Shown: positions 41,215 through 48,974 of the stretch, in pieces
How the letters are laid out: every line of letters starts with the position of its first letter
Numbering within the stretch: position 1 is the first letter of the stretch
The notes under the pieces: model-generated
Told to the model about the DNA's origin: nothing
Seen by the model: only the letters and a program-made list of their open reading frames with translations
Database searches by the model: none
Made by a program: the position numbers and the translations under genes
NCBI RefSeq assembly: GCF_003258295.1
Contig: NZ_QKYN01000031.1
Coordinates: forward strand, 1 to 49,004
Length of the DNA stretch: 49,004 nucleotides
Reading direction: 5' to 3'
DNA from: Streptacidiphilus pinicola
Lineage (GTDB): Bacteria > Actinomycetota > Actinomycetes > Streptomycetales > Streptomycetaceae

Positions 41215-41948
41215 TCAGTGACGGTATGGCCGAGGTTCTGCGGCTGCTTCAGCGCGACGAAGGGTTCGACGCCGCGGCGGACGTCGCCGTGCTGGCCGCG
41301 GTGACCCTGGGCGTGAGCGGGCTGACGGTCTCCCTGGCGACCGGGGGTGACCGGGCGGAGCTGATGTGGTGCACCGACGAGGCCGCCGGCAGCTTCGAGG
41401 ACCTGCAGTTCACTCTCGGCGAGGGCCCCGGCCCCGAGGCCGTGCGCGGCGACGCGATGGTGCTGGTGCCCGACCTCGCGCTGGTGCGGCCCGAGCGCTG
41501 GCCGGCTCTGAGAGTGGAGGCAGCCGGCCTGGCGGCCCGCGCGGTGTTCTGCTTCCCGATGGGCATCGGGGCGATCCGCGTCGGTGTGCTGACCCTGGTA
41601 CGCCGGACGGCCGGGCCGCTGACCGACGGGCAGGTCGGTGACGCGCAGGTCCTGGCGCATGCCCTGGCCGGGCGCGCGCTCGGCAGCGTCGTGCCAGGCC
41701 CGAACGGGGCCGCTCCGGCAGACTCCGCGGACGCGCTGTTGCACGCCGTCGTGCACCAGGCCACCGGCATGGTCAGTGTCCAGCTCGATGTGTCCCTGCC
41801 CCAGGCTCTGCTGCGGCTGCGCGCGTACGCCTACAGCAGCGGCCGGCCACTCACCGACGTCTCCCGGGACGTGGTCGCGCGGCGGCTGCGCCTGGACCTC
41901 AACGGCAACGGCGACGGAAACCCGTTGCCCGTCTCAGACAAGGACTGA
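41211..41948 (+). CDS. GAF and ANTAR domain protein
   Basis: The 245-residue protein has a GAF-like sensor domain (about 10-150) and a C-terminal ANTAR helical RNA-binding domain (about 165-230: LLHAVVHQATGMVSVQLDVS, then ALLRLRAYAYSSGRPLTDVS). ANTAR proteins bind tandem RNA hairpins and act as antiterminators. The start GTG 41211 has AGGA six bases before. A second GAF-ANTAR gene follows after five bases, so they form an operon. Signal unknown. Confidence 0.82.
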   Translation: MISDGMAEVLRLLQRDEGFDAAADVAVLAAVTLGVSGLTVSLATGGDRAELMWCTDEAAGSFEDLQFTLGEGPGPEAVRGDAMVLVPDLALVRPERWPALRVEAAGLAARAVFCFPMGIGAIRVGVLTLVRRTAGPLTDGQVGDAQVLAHALAGRALGSVVPGPNGAAPADSADALLHAVVHQATGMVSVQLDVSLPQALLRLRAYAYSSGRPLTDVSRDVVARRLRLDLNGNGDGNPLPVSDKD

Positions 41949-41953
41949 TCGCC

Positions 41954-42694
41954 ATGGCCCGCGAGCAGCAACTGACCAAGGTCTTCGTGGAGGTCGCCGA
42001 CTCACTGATCGATGACTTCGACCTGATCGACTTCCTCCAGCGGCTGTCCGAGCGCTGCGTGGAACTGCTGGACGTCGCGGCGTGCGGGGTGCTGCTGGCC
42101 GACGAGCACGACGTGCTGCAGGTGCTGGCCGCCTCGGACGAGAACACCCGGCTACTGGAACTCTTCGCCCTGCAGTACGACCAGGGTCCCTGCGTGGAGT
42201 GCTACCGCAGCGGCCGGCCGCGCACCAACATCGACCTGGCGGACCCGAACGTCTCGCAGGCGTGGCCCGAGTTCACCCCGGCCGCGCTGCAGTCCGGCTT
42301 CCTGTCCACCAACGCGATCCCGATGCGGCTGCGTGGGCGCGTCATCGGCGCTCTCGGCCTGTTCCAGACCAGGGGCAACACCCTGAGTGACGCGGACACC
42401 GCCCTGGCCCAGGCGCTGGCGGACGTGGCGACCATCGCCATCCTGCAGCAGCGCACCCTGGCCCACAGCGAGACCGAGCGCGGACAGCTCCAGTACGCAC
42501 TCACCAGCCGGATCGTCCTGGAACAGGTCAAGGGCATCCTGGCCGAGCGCTGGCAGGTCACCCCGGACCAGGCGTTCGCAGCGTTCCGCGCCTACGCCCG
42601 ATCCCACCATCACCAGCTCTCGCACCTGGCCCGGCTGATCGCCGACGGCGAGTTCGACACCGAGCAGATCCCCCGATCACCCCGGCATCGCTGA
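41954..42694 (+). CDS. GAF and ANTAR domain protein
   Basis: The 246-residue protein has a GAF domain (about 25-165: LLADEHDVLQVLAASDENTR and DQGPCVECYRSGRP) and an ANTAR domain (about 175-235: VLEQVKGILAERWQVTPDQA, AFRAYARSHHHQLSHLARLI). It should act as an RNA-binding antiterminator under GAF control. It starts at ATG 41954 with few bases after the previous gene. Both proteins probably respond to related signals. Confidence 0.85.
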   Translation: MAREQQLTKVFVEVADSLIDDFDLIDFLQRLSERCVELLDVAACGVLLADEHDVLQVLAASDENTRLLELFALQYDQGPCVECYRSGRPRTNIDLADPNVSQAWPEFTPAALQSGFLSTNAIPMRLRGRVIGALGLFQTRGNTLSDADTALAQALADVATIAILQQRTLAHSETERGQLQYALTSRIVLEQVKGILAERWQVTPDQAFAAFRAYARSHHHQLSHLARLIADGEFDTEQIPRSPRHR

Positions 42695-42750
42695 CCTCAC
42701 CGACTTCGGGGCCCGAGGCGGCTTGCCGCAGCGTTACCAGCGCCGCGCCG

Positions 42751-42893
42751 GCTTCAGCGGAGCCGACGCCCTGCACATCTACCGTGCCCTCTTCGGCTTC
42801 CTTCACGGACACGTCCTCAACGAACTCCAGGAGCTCGTCGAGAACCCCGAGGAGACCGACGACCTGCCACATCGCGGGAAGCATGGCGTGGCC
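42751..42893 (+). pseudogene. TetR-family regulator fragment (C-terminal domain)
   Basis: The frame ADALHIYRALFGFLHGHVLN then ELQELVENPEETDDL matches the ligand-binding C-terminal domain of TetR/AcrR regulators. There is no DNA-binding domain and no start; the sequence loses sense near 42893. A broken gene between the GAF-ANTAR operon and the pyrophosphatase. Confidence 0.6.
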
Positions 42894-42939
42894 ACGGCGG
42901 AGCACCGCCCGCGCCGGACCGGAGTTCGTACGGCGCCGG

Positions 42940-43464
42940 TCAGCTGTGCGTCGGGGTCGCCCCGGCCTCGTGCTCCCGTGAGGGGCCGGCAGCCGGCCTG
43001 GCCCGAGCCGAGGTGATCTCCTGCTCGGCCGCCGACCGGCCGAGCCAGGAGGCGCCGTCGAAGGACTTGCCGGGTTCCAGGTCCTTGTAGACCTCGAAGA
43101 AGTGCTGGATCTCCCGGAGGTCGTGGGGGAACACGTCGTCGAGCTCGTGCAGGTGGTTCATACGGGGGTCGGTAGCCGGGACGCACAGCACCTTGTCGTC
43201 CTCGCCCCGCTGGTCGTTCATGCGGAACATGCCCAGCGCACGGCAGCGGATCAGCACCCCCGGGAAGGTGGGTTCGCCACCCAGGACGAGCGCGTCCAGC
43301 GGTTCACCGTCCAGTCCGAGAGTGCCCTCGACGTAGCCGTAGTCGGCCGGGTAGCGGGTGGAGGTGAAGAGCATCCGGTCCAACCGGATGCGCCCGAGAG
43401 CGTGGTCCATCTCGTACTTGTTGCGGGACCCCTGGGGGATCTCCACGACCACAACGAAGTCCAT
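42940..43464 (-). CDS. ppa: Inorganic pyrophosphatase (family I), variant active site
   Basis: The 174-residue protein matches the soluble family I pyrophosphatases, which hydrolyse PPi to phosphate with Mg. It has VVEIPQGSRNKYEMDH near the start, YGYVEGTLGLDGEPLDALVL and QHFFEVYKDLEPGKSF. In the usual DGDPxDxLV motif the middle Asp is replaced by Glu (DGEPLD), a change at a metal-binding and catalytic position. The gene would be a second, accessory copy. The start is ATG 43464. The C-terminus after residue 150 is an extended Ala/Arg-rich tail. Also, a piece of another ppa is at 46050. Confidence 0.88.
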   Translation of the reverse strand: MDFVVVVEIPQGSRNKYEMDHALGRIRLDRMLFTSTRYPADYGYVEGTLGLDGEPLDALVLGGEPTFPGVLIRCRALGMFRMNDQRGEDDKVLCVPATDPRMNHLHELDDVFPHDLREIQHFFEVYKDLEPGKSFDGASWLGRSAAEQEITSARARPAAGPSREHEAGATPTHS

Positions 43465-43691
43465 CTCCCGCTCCTGCCGACGGCACGGATCAACGGGCGA
43501 GGCTGAGCCGCCCTCGACGCCTCACCGCGCAGCCGCGGAACACCGGCGCACCATGACGGCCGACACCAGGCTACGGCCGTGGCTCCCCTGCCGACGGAGC
43601 GACACCGCGCGGAACGGAAAAGCCGGCCCCGGTCGGCAGCCGGGTATCGCCGATCTCGCGCATCCGGGGCGAGCCGCGCAGGCTGGGGTGC

Positions 43692-43964
43692 ATGACGATG
43701 GACATCGACCTGGAGGCCCTGACCGACCGGATCATGGACGACGCCCGCAGGGGCGACCGGGCGGCCGTGGAGCAGGCCCTCGCCGCTTGGGGGATGAAGG
43801 GCATGGCAGCGGGATTCCTGGTCGCGCAGCAACAGGACGTCCGGCTTCTCCTCGACGGCCAGGTCGAGCGGCTGCTCAACTATGCGAGGGCGAACGGGGC
43901 CACGCCGGAAGCGCTGAAGTGGCTCCAGGAACAACTGGACGGGGCACCACCCCCGCCCGGCTAG
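43692..43964 (+). CDS. Small unknown helical protein
   Basis: The 90-residue protein begins MTMDIDLEALTDRIMDDARR and is all-helical, with a Pro-rich end. Codon use fits the region. No ribosome site is strong. No family is recognised. It is divergent from the pyrophosphatase and converges on the GNAT-AAA+ gene. Confidence 0.5.
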   Translation: MTMDIDLEALTDRIMDDARRGDRAAVEQALAAWGMKGMAAGFLVAQQQDVRLLLDGQVERLLNYARANGATPEALKWLQEQLDGAPPPPG

Positions 43965-44072
43965 CACAGCCGTGGTGCCTGCTTCCCGCGCCCGACGTGG
44001 GCGTCAGCACTGGGCCTGGCGCCCCCCGATCGCCTCCAGCGCCAGCCCTGTGGCCCCCGGCCCCGCGAGTCC

Positions 44073-45341
44073 TCAGGTCCGGCCGTACCGGATCGTGTCG
44101 TCGGCGAACTCCCGGGCCATCTCCTCGGTCACCGTCGCCCGGGTGCTGCCGATGGCGTCCAGGTAGTCCGCCGTGGTGGGACGTGCCCGTTCGCCGGTGT
44201 CGAGAGTGCGCTCGAAGACCGTCTGGGCGACCCCCCGGGCGACCTGCTTGATGTCGGCGGGAGTGAATCCGTCGCTGGCGTCCGCCAGGGCTTCCGTGTC
44301 GGCGTCCGTACCCGTCTTGGCGATGTAGCCGGACCACAACGCGATGCGGGCCTCCCGGTCCGGCGGGCCGACCGGCAGGACGTAGTCGAAGCGGCCATGC
44401 CGCAGGAAAGCCGGGTCCAAGGCGGAGACCGCGTTGGTGGCGCAGACGAGCAGCCTGCCGTCACGCTCACGGAAGCGCACGATCGACTTGAGGAGCTCGT
44501 TGACCACACCGACCGACGCCGGGTCGGCGAGGTTGCGCGTACTGGCGACCTCTTCGACCTCGTCGATGAAGACCAGCACCCGGTCGAGCTCCGCGATCTG
44601 CCCGAAACGGTGCCCGAGGCCCGTGGCGAGCCCACCCTCCAACGCCAGCCGTGAGGGAAAGAGCTCTACGAACGGCCACCCGAGCCGACCGGCCACCGCT
44701 CTGGCGAACGTGCTCTTCCCCGTCCCCGGAGGCCCGAACAGCACCACCGCGCGGGGAGGTTCCACGCCGTGCTCGTCCGCGACCTCGGGATTGGCCAGCG
44801 GGAGCACCAGGCGCCGTTCGATGAGCCGCTTCTCGTCGGTCATCCCTCTCAGCTGCCCCCAGAGACCGGCATCGGGCACCGATCCCCCCAGCGACGCCAG
44901 AACCGCCGAGCCCTGTGCGCTCACCACCGCGACCTTCTCGAAGTACGTCAGGCCCTGGTGGTGGGAGAAGCCCGAGTTGCCCAGCGCCGTGGCACCGGTC
45001 GCCTCCGCCGAGAGAACGGCGGCGACGATCCTGGCTCCGGCCGCCTGGAGACGATGCTCCAGGGCGGAGACCAGCGCGGTGCCGAGGCCCAGGTTGCGCC
45101 AGGCCGGATGCAGGGCGACGCGCAGCACCCAGGCCCGGTCCCCGTCCACCCGGCCCACCGCCGCGCCGACGAGATGTCCCTCGGCCACCGCGACGACGCT
45201 CGGATTCCCGGCCTGCAGCGCGGCCACGACCTCCGAGAGACGGAAGACAGCGGGCGGGTCCGCGCCGGCGTTCTCGCCGTCGAGCCGCACCACTGCTTCG
45301 AGATCGTCCGGCGTGGAGTCACGCACGTGCCACACTGCCAT
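44073..45341 (-). CDS. GNAT acetyltransferase fused to an AAA+ ATPase
   Basis: The 422-residue protein joins two domains. Residues about 1-145 are a GNAT N-acetyltransferase fold (WVLRVALHPAWRNLGLGTAL with the acetyl-CoA loop RNLGLGTA). Residues about 195-415 are an AAA+ ATPase: Walker A GPPGTGKST, Walker B VLVFIDEVEEV, sensor ATN and the Arg-finger region RHGRFDYVLPVGPPDREAR. The AAA+ part resembles FtsH-type or Vps4-like ATPases without a protease. I chose the ATG at 45341, MAVWHVRDS, over the longer GTG start at 45395. It may couple remodelling of a target complex with acetylation (inference). Confidence 0.8.
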   Translation of the reverse strand: MAVWHVRDSTPDDLEAVVRLDGENAGADPPAVFRLSEVVAALQAGNPSVVAVAEGHLVGAAVGRVDGDRAWVLRVALHPAWRNLGLGTALVSALEHRLQAAGARIVAAVLSAEATGATALGNSGFSHHQGLTYFEKVAVVSAQGSAVLASLGGSVPDAGLWGQLRGMTDEKRLIERRLVLPLANPEVADEHGVEPPRAVVLFGPPGTGKSTFARAVAGRLGWPFVELFPSRLALEGGLATGLGHRFGQIAELDRVLVFIDEVEEVASTRNLADPASVGVVNELLKSIVRFRERDGRLLVCATNAVSALDPAFLRHGRFDYVLPVGPPDREARIALWSGYIAKTGTDADTEALADASDGFTPADIKQVARGVAQTVFERTLDTGERARPTTADYLDAIGSTRATVTEEMAREFADDTIRYGRT

Positions 45342-45399
45342 GGCCGGCCCTCGGGGGTCGTGGTCCCGGGGCTTTCCCGTCGTCCGGCGGTCCACTGGG

Positions 45400-45879
45400 T
45401 CACACCGCAGGTGCGATGCCGGTCTTGACGAAGATCTGCCGGGCCGAATCCGAGGCGCCGGCCAGCACCGCCGCGGCGACGGCGGCCTGGGCGGCCGCAG
45501 GGTCCGTGCCCGGGGGCACGACCAGGAGCACGAAGTGGTCGTGGTCGCCGCAGGTGAGGATCACCGTGTCGTCGCCGACCGGGAACCGGTCGATGTGGAC
45601 GACCCGGTCGTCGACGGTCATCCGTCCCGGCACCTCGTCCCACGCGGCGGCGTCCAGGCCCACCCGTTCTATCGGTCCCACGGACTCCGTCACCGCCGTG
45701 ATGAGTGCCGGAAGCTCCGCAGCCAGGTCGCGTGGGCGCGGCCACCAGGCCCCGTCGTGCGCCCTGAGCCGCGACGCGGTCGTCTCCAGCCGCGGCACCA
45801 CCGCACCCGGCGCCCGCGGCCAGTCGTTCCCGTCCAGCAGCCTTCCCGCTGACGGCGTGGTGGAAGGATCGACACTCAT
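45400..45879 (-). CDS. DUF5994-family protein
   Basis: The 159-residue protein contains GAWWPRPRDLAAELPALITA and VDRFPVGDD-like beta strands, matching DUF5994. It starts at ATG 45879, though the frame extends slightly to 45900. The tail SARQIFVKTGIAPAV is intact. It ends 59 bases from the GNAT-AAA+ start and runs in the same direction. Confidence 0.72.
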   Translation of the reverse strand: MSVDPSTTPSAGRLLDGNDWPRAPGAVVPRLETTASRLRAHDGAWWPRPRDLAAELPALITAVTESVGPIERVGLDAAAWDEVPGRMTVDDRVVHIDRFPVGDDTVILTCGDHDHFVLLVVPPGTDPAAAQAAVAAAVLAGASDSARQIFVKTGIAPAV

Positions 45880-45974
45880 GGGACACCGCCCTGTCCGCAA
45901 CGGACCACCCCGCCCGACGGCCGACGTCGCTCCGCCGGGCAGAGGCCGACGCGCCGAGCCGCTTCGGGGGCCAA

Positions 45975-46066
45975 TCCCACGCTACTCCGGTACCGACCGT
46001 CGGCTCGTCCAGCACCAACAGCTCCGGTGCTCCCAGCAGAGCCGCGGCTGCGCGTCGGCGACCGAC
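45975..46066 (-). pseudogene. ABC transporter ATPase fragment (Walker B region)
   Basis: Minus-strand frame RRRAAAALLGAPELLVLDEP followed by TVGTG. This is the Walker B segment of an ABC ATPase, with no Walker A, signature or flanking sequence. About 30 residues survive. Confidence 0.5.
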
Positions 46067-46146
46067 CCCCGCATGAAGCACCTGCGCGAACTGAACGACG
46101 CGTTCGCGCACGACCTTCCAGGGATCCAGCACTTCTTCGAGGTCTC
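46050..46146 (+). pseudogene. Inorganic pyrophosphatase C-terminal fragment
   Basis: Plus-strand frame ATDPRMKHLRELNDAFAHDL then PGIQHFFEV, which parallels ATDPRMNHLHELDDVFPHDL...IQHFFEV in the complete ppa at 42940-43464. About 30 residues, no start. It overlaps the end of the ABC fragment. Confidence 0.65.
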
Positions 46147-46148
46147 CA

Positions 46149-46258
46149 GTGGCGAGGGTCGACGGTCACGCGGGTGATGCGCCCCCGATCACGATCCAAC
46201 TCGGCTATGAGCAGCGGAAGTTCGTGCGCCGGAAGGTCCGTCAACGGCCCGGTCCACG
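46149..46258 (-). pseudogene. DUF5994 N-terminal fragment
   Basis: Minus-strand frame MAWTGPLTDLPAHELPLLIA followed by ELDRDRGRITRVTVDPRHWR. This matches the conserved opening of DUF5994 but is only about 37 residues long. It starts inside the 3' end of the PP2C gene in another frame and stops at the ppa fragment. Confidence 0.6.
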
Positions 46259-47461
46259 CCATTCGATCAGGAAGATCGTCGCGTCGTCGCTGGTACGCCC
46301 GCCCCGTGCGGCCTTGAGGGCGTGGGAGAGGGCCCGCGTGGTGGCCGCCAGGCCGTTCCCGGCCCGCCCCACGCGTGCGGCGATGTCGATGAGCTGCGTG
46401 CGGCCGAACTGGATGCCGCCCGAGGTGTGCTCCTCGACCACGCCGTCGGTAAAGCAGACGATCCGATCTCCTGGTTGCAGGTTCACCTCGCTGACCAGCG
46501 GCTTCTCGCCGCCGAAGCCGACAGGCAGGGTGGTCGGGCCGTCGAGAATCCGGACGACGTCGTGGTCGCGGACCAGCAGCGGCGCCGGGTGCCCGGCGTT
46601 GACCCACTGCAACCGTCCGGTCGGGACGTCCAGCCGCATCATCTGCGCCGTGGCGAAGTGCTCGGGGTCGAACTGGTCCGCGATCACCTCGTCCATGTAG
46701 GCGTAGATCTCGGCCAGGCCGACGCCCGCACGCCGCGCGTGGCGGTAGGCGCCGATCGCCGCGGTGGCCATCACCGCGGCCTTCAGACCGTGCCCCATGG
46801 CGTCGATCACGGCGGCGTGCAGCGTGTCGCCGTTCAGGGCGTAGTCGAAGCTGTCCCCGGCGACCTCGTAGGCCGGCTCCAGGAAACCCGCCACCTCCAC
46901 CTCGGGGACCGACATCGTCAGCGGAGGCAGCAGGGACCACTGGATCTCAGCGGCGACGGTCATCGGACGGCGACGGCGTGCCCGGGTGAACAGGTCCGTG
47001 GACCGGTCCCGCGATGTCAGGAGGCTCGCCACCAGGGTGGCGAGCCTGGTCAGGTCCGCTCGCTCCCGGTCGTCGAGGCGGTCCACGGACAGGGCCAGCA
47101 CGCCGAGGCTGTCCCCGCCGTCCGTCAGTGGGAGGTAGACCCGCAGCCCGTCGGCCTCGGGCCGCGCGACCAGGCGCTCCTCCACGAAGGCCTGGCCCGC
47201 AGGTGAGCCGACGATCGGCTGTGGGCCGGTACTTGCGCAGCCGTCGTGGGACAGGGGGCTGAGGAACAACTGCTCGTAGTCCTGGAGCAGTAGCACGGCG
47301 TCCCGCCCGCCGGCGGCGGAGAGCTCCTGCGTGACCACCGAGGCGAAGAGCCGCGGCTGCACGGCGGCCGCACGGTCCAGGAGACGACCGAGCAGGTGCC
47401 CGCCGAACCGTCCGGCGCCCCCGCCCTCGGGCGCGGCCCGATCTCCGTGACGCTCCTTCAT
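46241..47461 (-). CDS. PP2C-type (SpoIIE-like) protein phosphatase
   Basis: The 406-residue protein has a GAF-like N-terminal sensor region (about 20-160) and a C-terminal PP2C/SpoIIE domain (about 170-400). Metal-binding motifs are AGDSFDYAL, AVIDAMGHGLKAA, CFTDGVVEEHT and DDATIFLIEW. It should dephosphorylate STAS antagonists in partner-switch control of a stress sigma factor, which fits the STAS genes 6-10 kb away. The ATG at 47461 is used. The last residues WRGPGR overlap the DUF5994 fragment. Confidence 0.86.
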   Translation of the reverse strand: MKERHGDRAAPEGGGAGRFGGHLLGRLLDRAAAVQPRLFASVVTQELSAAGGRDAVLLLQDYEQLFLSPLSHDGCASTGPQPIVGSPAGQAFVEERLVARPEADGLRVYLPLTDGGDSLGVLALSVDRLDDRERADLTRLATLVASLLTSRDRSTDLFTRARRRRPMTVAAEIQWSLLPPLTMSVPEVEVAGFLEPAYEVAGDSFDYALNGDTLHAAVIDAMGHGLKAAVMATAAIGAYRHARRAGVGLAEIYAYMDEVIADQFDPEHFATAQMMRLDVPTGRLQWVNAGHPAPLLVRDHDVVRILDGPTTLPVGFGGEKPLVSEVNLQPGDRIVCFTDGVVEEHTSGGIQFGRTQLIDIAARVGRAGNGLAATTRALSHALKAARGGRTSDDATIFLIEWRGPGR

Positions 47462-47654
47462 AGAGCCATCCGACCACGCATTCCCAGCGACCGCGCCTGC
47501 TATCAGGACGCGTCACACGCGTGGGTCAGGCCGGAGTAGTGTGGACGGCCATGTGGACAGGGAGTCCCGTAGCCCAGGGAGGCTGAGGCGGCGGATCGGA
47601 CAGGACTCGCCGAGGCGCAGCGGCGCGGAGGACGCCGCGCCAGTGGAATCCCTC

Positions 47655-47757
47655 GATCGGCTCCCGAGCAGTCTGCGCGCCCCACACGATGCCGTAGCGG
47701 GCCTGGTTCAGGCAGGACAGCGGGCCCATCAGGCCGCGGACCTCGGGTCCGGCTCGG
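47655..47757 (-). pseudogene. Acyl-CoA dehydrogenase fragment (glutaryl-CoA dehydrogenase-like)
   Basis: Minus-strand frame PEVRGLMGPLSCLNQARYGI followed by VWGAQ, a conserved internal segment of glutaryl-CoA dehydrogenases. About 30 residues only. Confidence 0.55.
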
Positions 47758-47863
47758 CCAGGCCGAAGCAGCCGAACAGCAGGAGCCGCGATCCGATCGC
47801 CTCCGCACCGCTCCCAGCCCCCGTACGAGGGCCGTCTCGACGGTTGGCCCTTCGGGAGGGGCC

Positions 47864-47940
47864 GTGATCGGCACCCGGCTCAACACCCGCGGGCTCACCG
47901 AGTTCAGCGCCCTCAACGTCGGGGCCCAGCCGGATTCAGT
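47864..47940 (+). pseudogene. Cation:proton antiporter fragment
   Basis: The frame GTRLNTRGLTEFSALNVGAQ is the conserved NTRGLTE...LNVG segment of Kef/NhaP-type antiporters. About 25 residues, then the frame continues into unrelated sequence. Confidence 0.5.
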
Positions 47941-47964
47941 GCTGGCCGTCTGCGAGGCAAGGTC

Positions 47965-48186
47965 TCAGCTCTGGTCGTCGGTCTCTCTGGGAGCTCGCTC
48001 CAGGGCGGTACGGCAGTGCGGACACAGCTGACTGACTTCGATGTCTTCGCCGTCGGCATCGGTCATCGGGCGCACCTCTGCGATGGATGACAACAGTCTG
48101 TGGCAGAGGGCGGCGCCGTTGGCGTCGGGGACGATGTGCCACAGTACGGCGGTCGCGACTCCGAACTCGGCCTTCAGCGTGGTCAT
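47965..48186 (-). CDS. Small unknown protein with a C-terminal CPHC motif
   Basis: The 73-residue protein MTTLKAEFGVATAVLWHIVP ends with a CPHC-like motif (QLCPHCRTAL) that could bind zinc. The start ATG at 48186 overlaps the stop of the preceding gene (ATGA). A longer Arg-rich frame upstream is likely a shadow. Confidence 0.5.
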   Translation of the reverse strand: MTTLKAEFGVATAVLWHIVPDANGAALCHRLLSSIAEVRPMTDADGEDIEVSQLCPHCRTALERAPRETDDQS

Positions 48187-48581
48187 GGCCGCTGACCTGC
48201 TTCTCCTCTTTCTTGGCGCACTCCGGCGTGGACGGAGCGGATGAGTCGCTGCTGGGGTTCGCTGAGTCCACACAGGCCGATCATGGTGTCACCGGGTACG
48301 TCATGGGTGCCGCAGATGGCCAGGGCGCCGTGGATCGGCGGATCGGGGCTACCGAAGGCGGCCACGAGCGCCTGGCCGACCGGGTTGGGTTGCCGGCCAG
48401 AGGCACGGAGGCCGTCCTCTGTGTAACCACACAACCCCTGGGCTGTGCCCTGGGCACGCAGAATGGTGAAGGCGACGGTGCTCGCCTGCGCGGCGTCGGG
48501 GTCCATGAACATCGCGCGGGTATCGCCGTCACGGAAATGCAGCCGTCCGTCGGGATCGATGAGGGCATAGATGCCAGGCAT
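48183..48581 (-). CDS. Unknown protein
   Basis: The 132-residue protein begins MPGIYALIDPDGRLHFRDGD and is beta-rich, with two Cys (LCGYTED, ICGTHDV). GGAGG lies about nine bases before its ATG at 48581. It is coupled to the next small gene by an ATGA overlap. The same frame stays open for about 55 codons further upstream without a start, ending at a TGA near 48750, which hints at a lost 5' part. No family is recognised. Confidence 0.55.
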   Translation of the reverse strand: MPGIYALIDPDGRLHFRDGDTRAMFMDPDAAQASTVAFTILRAQGTAQGLCGYTEDGLRASGRQPNPVGQALVAAFGSPDPPIHGALAICGTHDVPGDTMIGLCGLSEPQQRLIRSVHAGVRQERGEAGQRP

Positions 48582-48974
48582 GGCGAACCGTCCTCCTGTT
48601 CCAGGAGGTTTGGGCGCCAGTTCCAGGCGCGGCGACGTGCCCTCCCGTTCGCTGACCTCGACGTCGATGTCGTCGGCTTTGGTCCAGGGCAGCTCGGCCT
48701 CGACGAGGGAGGCGTATCCGGTCTCGTGCGTCTCGGTCGCGGTCGGCCGGACTCAGCGGAGATCTGGGTCCAGGATCCACTCGAAGAGGTCGTCGTTCGG
48801 CAGCGATCGGCTGGCCTCAGCCTACCCCTCAAGTCCACCACAGCCACGCCGGACGCCAGGTGATCAACCTGGCCTGCCAGTGCCTTCTCGGCCCGCAGGC
48901 CGGGGCGGAACGCGTCCACCCCCGACACCGCGAATGGCACGCCCAGCAGGCCAACAACGTCCGCGAACGTGGGT
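48582..48974. other. Right flank without a supported gene
   Basis: A minus-strand stretch near 48750-48810 reads like a short protein end (LPNDDLFEWILDPDLR before a stop). Another in-frame stretch precedes the MPGIYAL start. Neither has a start codon. These look like remnants of a broken upstream gene. Confidence 0.3.

Noticed and set aside
48582-48974. Extension of the 132-residue gene upstream
   Set aside because: The frame is open for about 55 more codons but has no start codon; the ribosome site fits the ATG at 48581.
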